Source: an uncultured Acidobacteriota bacterium (GTDB lineage Bacteria; Acidobacteriota; Vicinamibacteria; Fen-336). From it: a stretch of 64,000 nt of DNA. The first letter of the stretch is position 1. Each line of letters starts with the position of its first letter. Positions 62,044-64,000 of the stretch are shown here, one piece after another. The notes under the pieces were generated by a model, which searched no databases, was not told where the DNA came from, and was given only the letters and a program-made list of their open reading frames with translations. The stretch is from positions 1 to 64,000 of the forward strand of contig CADEEV010000014.1 in NCBI GenBank assembly GCA_902826455.1, given 5' to 3'. The translations under genes and the position numbers were made by a program.

Positions 62044-64000
62044 ATGCGCTCCAGGCTCGGGCTCGCTCTCGTCGCCCTCGTTTCGTTCACTGGACTGGAT
62101 GCGGCCCGTGCCGCCGATCTCGACGCGCGCGTCGCACTGCCCGTCTCGCGGACCTCCGGCACGATGCGCGTCGACGGCGTCCTCGACGACGACGGTTGGA
62201 AGGGGGCGACGCCGATCGACACCTGGTACGAGTCGAACCCCGGCGACAACCTGCCCGCGAAGGTCGGGAACGTGGGCTACGTCGTCTACGACGAGCGCTT
62301 CTTCTACGTGGGGCTCGTGTTCGAGGACCCGGCGCCCGGGAGCATCCGCGCGCCCTTCGCCGATCGCGACAACGTCTCGTCGGCGACCGACTACGGCGGC
62401 GTCATCCTCGACACGCGCAACGACGGCAAGACCGCGGTCCAGTTCCTGGCGAACCCGCGCGGCATCCAGTACGACGCGATCAGCGACGACTCGACGGACA
62501 AGGAGGACAATGCGCCGGACTTCTTCTGGGACTCGGCAGCCCAGCTCACGAAGACCGGCTGGACCCTCGAGATCCGCATCCCGTTCTCGTCCCTGCGCTA
62601 CGCGAAGGCCGATCCGAAGACGTGGGGCATCATGCTCTACCGCAACTATCCCCGCGATTTCCGCTACCGCTTCTCCACGAACCGGATCCCCCACGGCAGC
62701 CCTTGCTTCGTGTGCACCTCCAACAAGATCGAGGGGCTGACCGGGCTTCCCTCCGGCGGCCACCTGGTCCTCGCGCCCTACGTGAACGGACGCCAGAGCG
62801 CGGTTCCCGAGGGGGATCTCGGCACTCCTCTCGACAACGGTCCCCTGGACGGCGATGTCGGCCTCGACGTGAAGTGGACCCCGCTCGCCGATACCGCCAT
62901 CGACGGCACGGTCAACCCGGACTTCTCCCAGGTCGAGTCGGACGTCGCGCTCATCGGCGCCAACGAGCGCTTCGCGCTCTTCTATCCGGAGAAGCGTCCG
63001 TTCTTCCTGGAGGGCCTCGACCTGTTCTCGACGCCGATCCAGGCCCTCTATACGCGCACGATCACCTCGCCGCGCTTCGGCCTGCGCGGCACCGGCCGGG
63101 TCGGCTCCTCGTCGTTCACGGCCCTCGTGGCCCAGGACCGGGGCGGCGGCAGCGTGATCCTCCCGGGGCCGAACGAGTCGTCCCTGGCGGACCAGGAATC
63201 GCGCTCCCTCGTCGCCGTGTCGCGCGTGCGCCACGACCTCGGCACGAGCTTCGTGAGCGTGCTCGCCTCGGACCGCGAGGAGTCCGGCGGGAATGCCTAC
63301 AACCGCGTCGCGGGTCCCGACTTCCAATGGCGGCCCAACGACATCGACCGCATCACCGGCCAGTTCCTGATGAGCTGGAGCCGCACGCCCCAGCGGCCCG
63401 ACCTGGCCGACGAGTGGGACGGCCGGAGCCTGCATGGCCACGCGCTCGACGTCTACTGGCTCCGCAACACGAAGACCTACGATCTCGCGGCCGAGTACCG
63501 CGACTTCGGCGACGGCTTCCGGGCCGACAACGGCTTCGTGCCGCAGGTCGGCTATCGCCAGACCTACGTGGAGCCCGGCTACACGTTCTGGCCGAAGCAG
63601 GGTCTCGTGCGGAGGCTGCGGACCTACCTGATCCTCGACCGCGAGGTGGACCGCGACGGGGACCTGCTGACCCGGATCGTCTCGCCCGGCTTCGGCCTCG
63701 ATGCCCGTTGGAACTCCTTTGCCCGGGTGCGCTGGGCCTTCTCGCGGGTGCGTGCCGGCGACGCGAAGCAGACGCTGCCGCGCTCCCAGCTCATCTTCAC
63801 CGTGCAGACGAGCCCGGCGTCGTTCCTCACCGACGTCGCGATCGAAGGCACGGTGGGCCGCGAGGTCGACTTCGAGAACGTGCGCGAGGGCCGTGGCGGC
63901 GACCTGAAGGTGGGCGGTTCCGTGCGGCCGACGGACCACCTCGAGCTTCGCGTCGATACGGGGCGGCGCTGGTTGAACGTCGACGTGCCCGGCCGCGCCG
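62044..64000 (+). CDS. CBM9-like/DUF5916-type outer-membrane protein (3'-truncated by window)
   Basis: The frame is open from ATG 62044 to the window's end (652 codons). Signal peptide LALVALVSFTGLDAARAADL. Residues about 30-210 look like a carbohydrate-binding family 9/DOMON sandwich (MRVDGVLDDDGWKGATPIDT, YVVYDERFFYVGLVFEDPAP, GWTLEIRIPFSSLRY). Next is the DUF5916-type part with NPDFSQVESD and RFALFYPEKRPFFLEGLDLF, then beta-barrel strands of an outer-membrane protein. Two Cys (SPCFVCTSN) lie in the sandwich edge. These proteins are common in Acidobacteriota and Bacteroidota; the role is unknown. The 83 bases before the start contain no evident ribosome site. Confidence 0.87.
   Translation, partial: MRSRLGLALVALVSFTGLDAARAADLDARVALPVSRTSGTMRVDGVLDDDGWKGATPIDTWYESNPGDNLPAKVGNVGYVVYDERFFYVGLVFEDPAPGSIRAPFADRDNVSSATDYGGVILDTRNDGKTAVQFLANPRGIQYDAISDDSTDKEDNAPDFFWDSAAQLTKTGWTLEIRIPFSSLRYAKADPKTWGIMLYRNYPRDFRYRFSTNRIPHGSPCFVCTSNKIEGLTGLPSGGHLVLAPYVNGRQSAVPEGDLGTPLDNGPLDGDVGLDVKWTPLADTAIDGTVNPDFSQVESDVALIGANERFALFYPEKRPFFLEGLDLFSTPIQALYTRTITSPRFGLRGTGRVGSSSFTALVAQDRGGGSVILPGPNESSLADQESRSLVAVSRVRHDLGTSFVSVLASDREESGGNAYNRVAGPDFQWRPNDIDRITGQFLMSWSRTPQRPDLADEWDGRSLHGHALDVYWLRNTKTYDLAAEYRDFGDGFRADNGFVPQVGYRQTYVEPGYTFWPKQGLVRRLRTYLILDREVDRDGDLLTRIVSPGFGLDARWNSFARVRWAFSRVRAGDAKQTLPRSQLIFTVQTSPASFLTDVAIEGTVGREVDFENVREGRGGDLKVGGSVRPTDHLELRVDTGRRWLNVDVPGRA

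Overview
The window is a dense, very GC-rich bacterial chromosome segment with a Gram-negative outer membrane. It carries a TonB-dependent receptor with a carboxypeptidase-regulatory N-terminus, a VWFA-related protein of the type common in Acidobacteriota, an ADOP-type double FtsX permease, several lipoproteins, an RND pump and sulfatase-TPR lipoproteins. This set points to an uncultured or little-studied Acidobacteriota lineage; the phylum is an inference from gene families, with no rRNA in the window. Genes are packed with 4-nt overlaps (GTGA, ATGA, TTGA), many starts are GTG, and at least one is probably CTG.

Layout. 1-1899: 3' part of a two-ATPase-domain protein of visibly lower GC, probably the edge of an accessory region. 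1920-7290 (-): lipoprotein, TldD protease and a phytase-like/M1 aminopeptidase fusion, all translationally coupled. 7421-14565: LamG-like secreted protein, ribokinase, AI-2E-type exporter, TMEM175-like channel, M3 peptidase, membrane diguanylate cyclase. 14569-20668: REC-GAF-GGDEF regulator, then divergently a MacA-like adaptor, ABC ATPase and two paralogous MacB-type permeases. 20711-24587: YIP1-like membrane protein, tRNA-Arg(ACG), ADOP permease, TPR protein. 24588-24956: a lower-GC gap with a run of inverted repeats in front of the TonB receptor. 24957-35001: receptor, perfect terminator, TPR protein, VWFA protein and two sulfatase-like TPR lipoproteins. 35162-39939: RND adaptor and pump.

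39932-56657 is the most unusual part. An operon with the order B-A-ABC1 kinase-B-A (A and B are two families of small basic proteins, each present twice) contains an ABC1/UbiB-type kinase that has lost two signature residues and is predicted to be a pseudokinase. A second, intact ABC1 paralogue lies 12 kb away. Between them are a di-heme cytochrome and a coupled five-gene operon: fatty acyl-AMP ligase, two acyl-CoA dehydrogenases, a free ACP and an AT-less KS-KR-ACP-TE-TE polyketide synthase whose two thioesterase domains have Cys and Asp at the nucleophile position. Together they suggest a small lipid or polyketide pathway that activates, desaturates, extends and releases an acyl chain; the product is unknown.

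56661-64000: alpha/beta hydrolase, MDR oxidoreductase, MgtE magnesium transporter, small periplasmic binding-like protein coupled to an endonuclease/exonuclease/phosphatase lipoprotein, a transglutaminase-like protein, and a CBM9-like/DUF5916-type outer-membrane protein that runs off the right edge.
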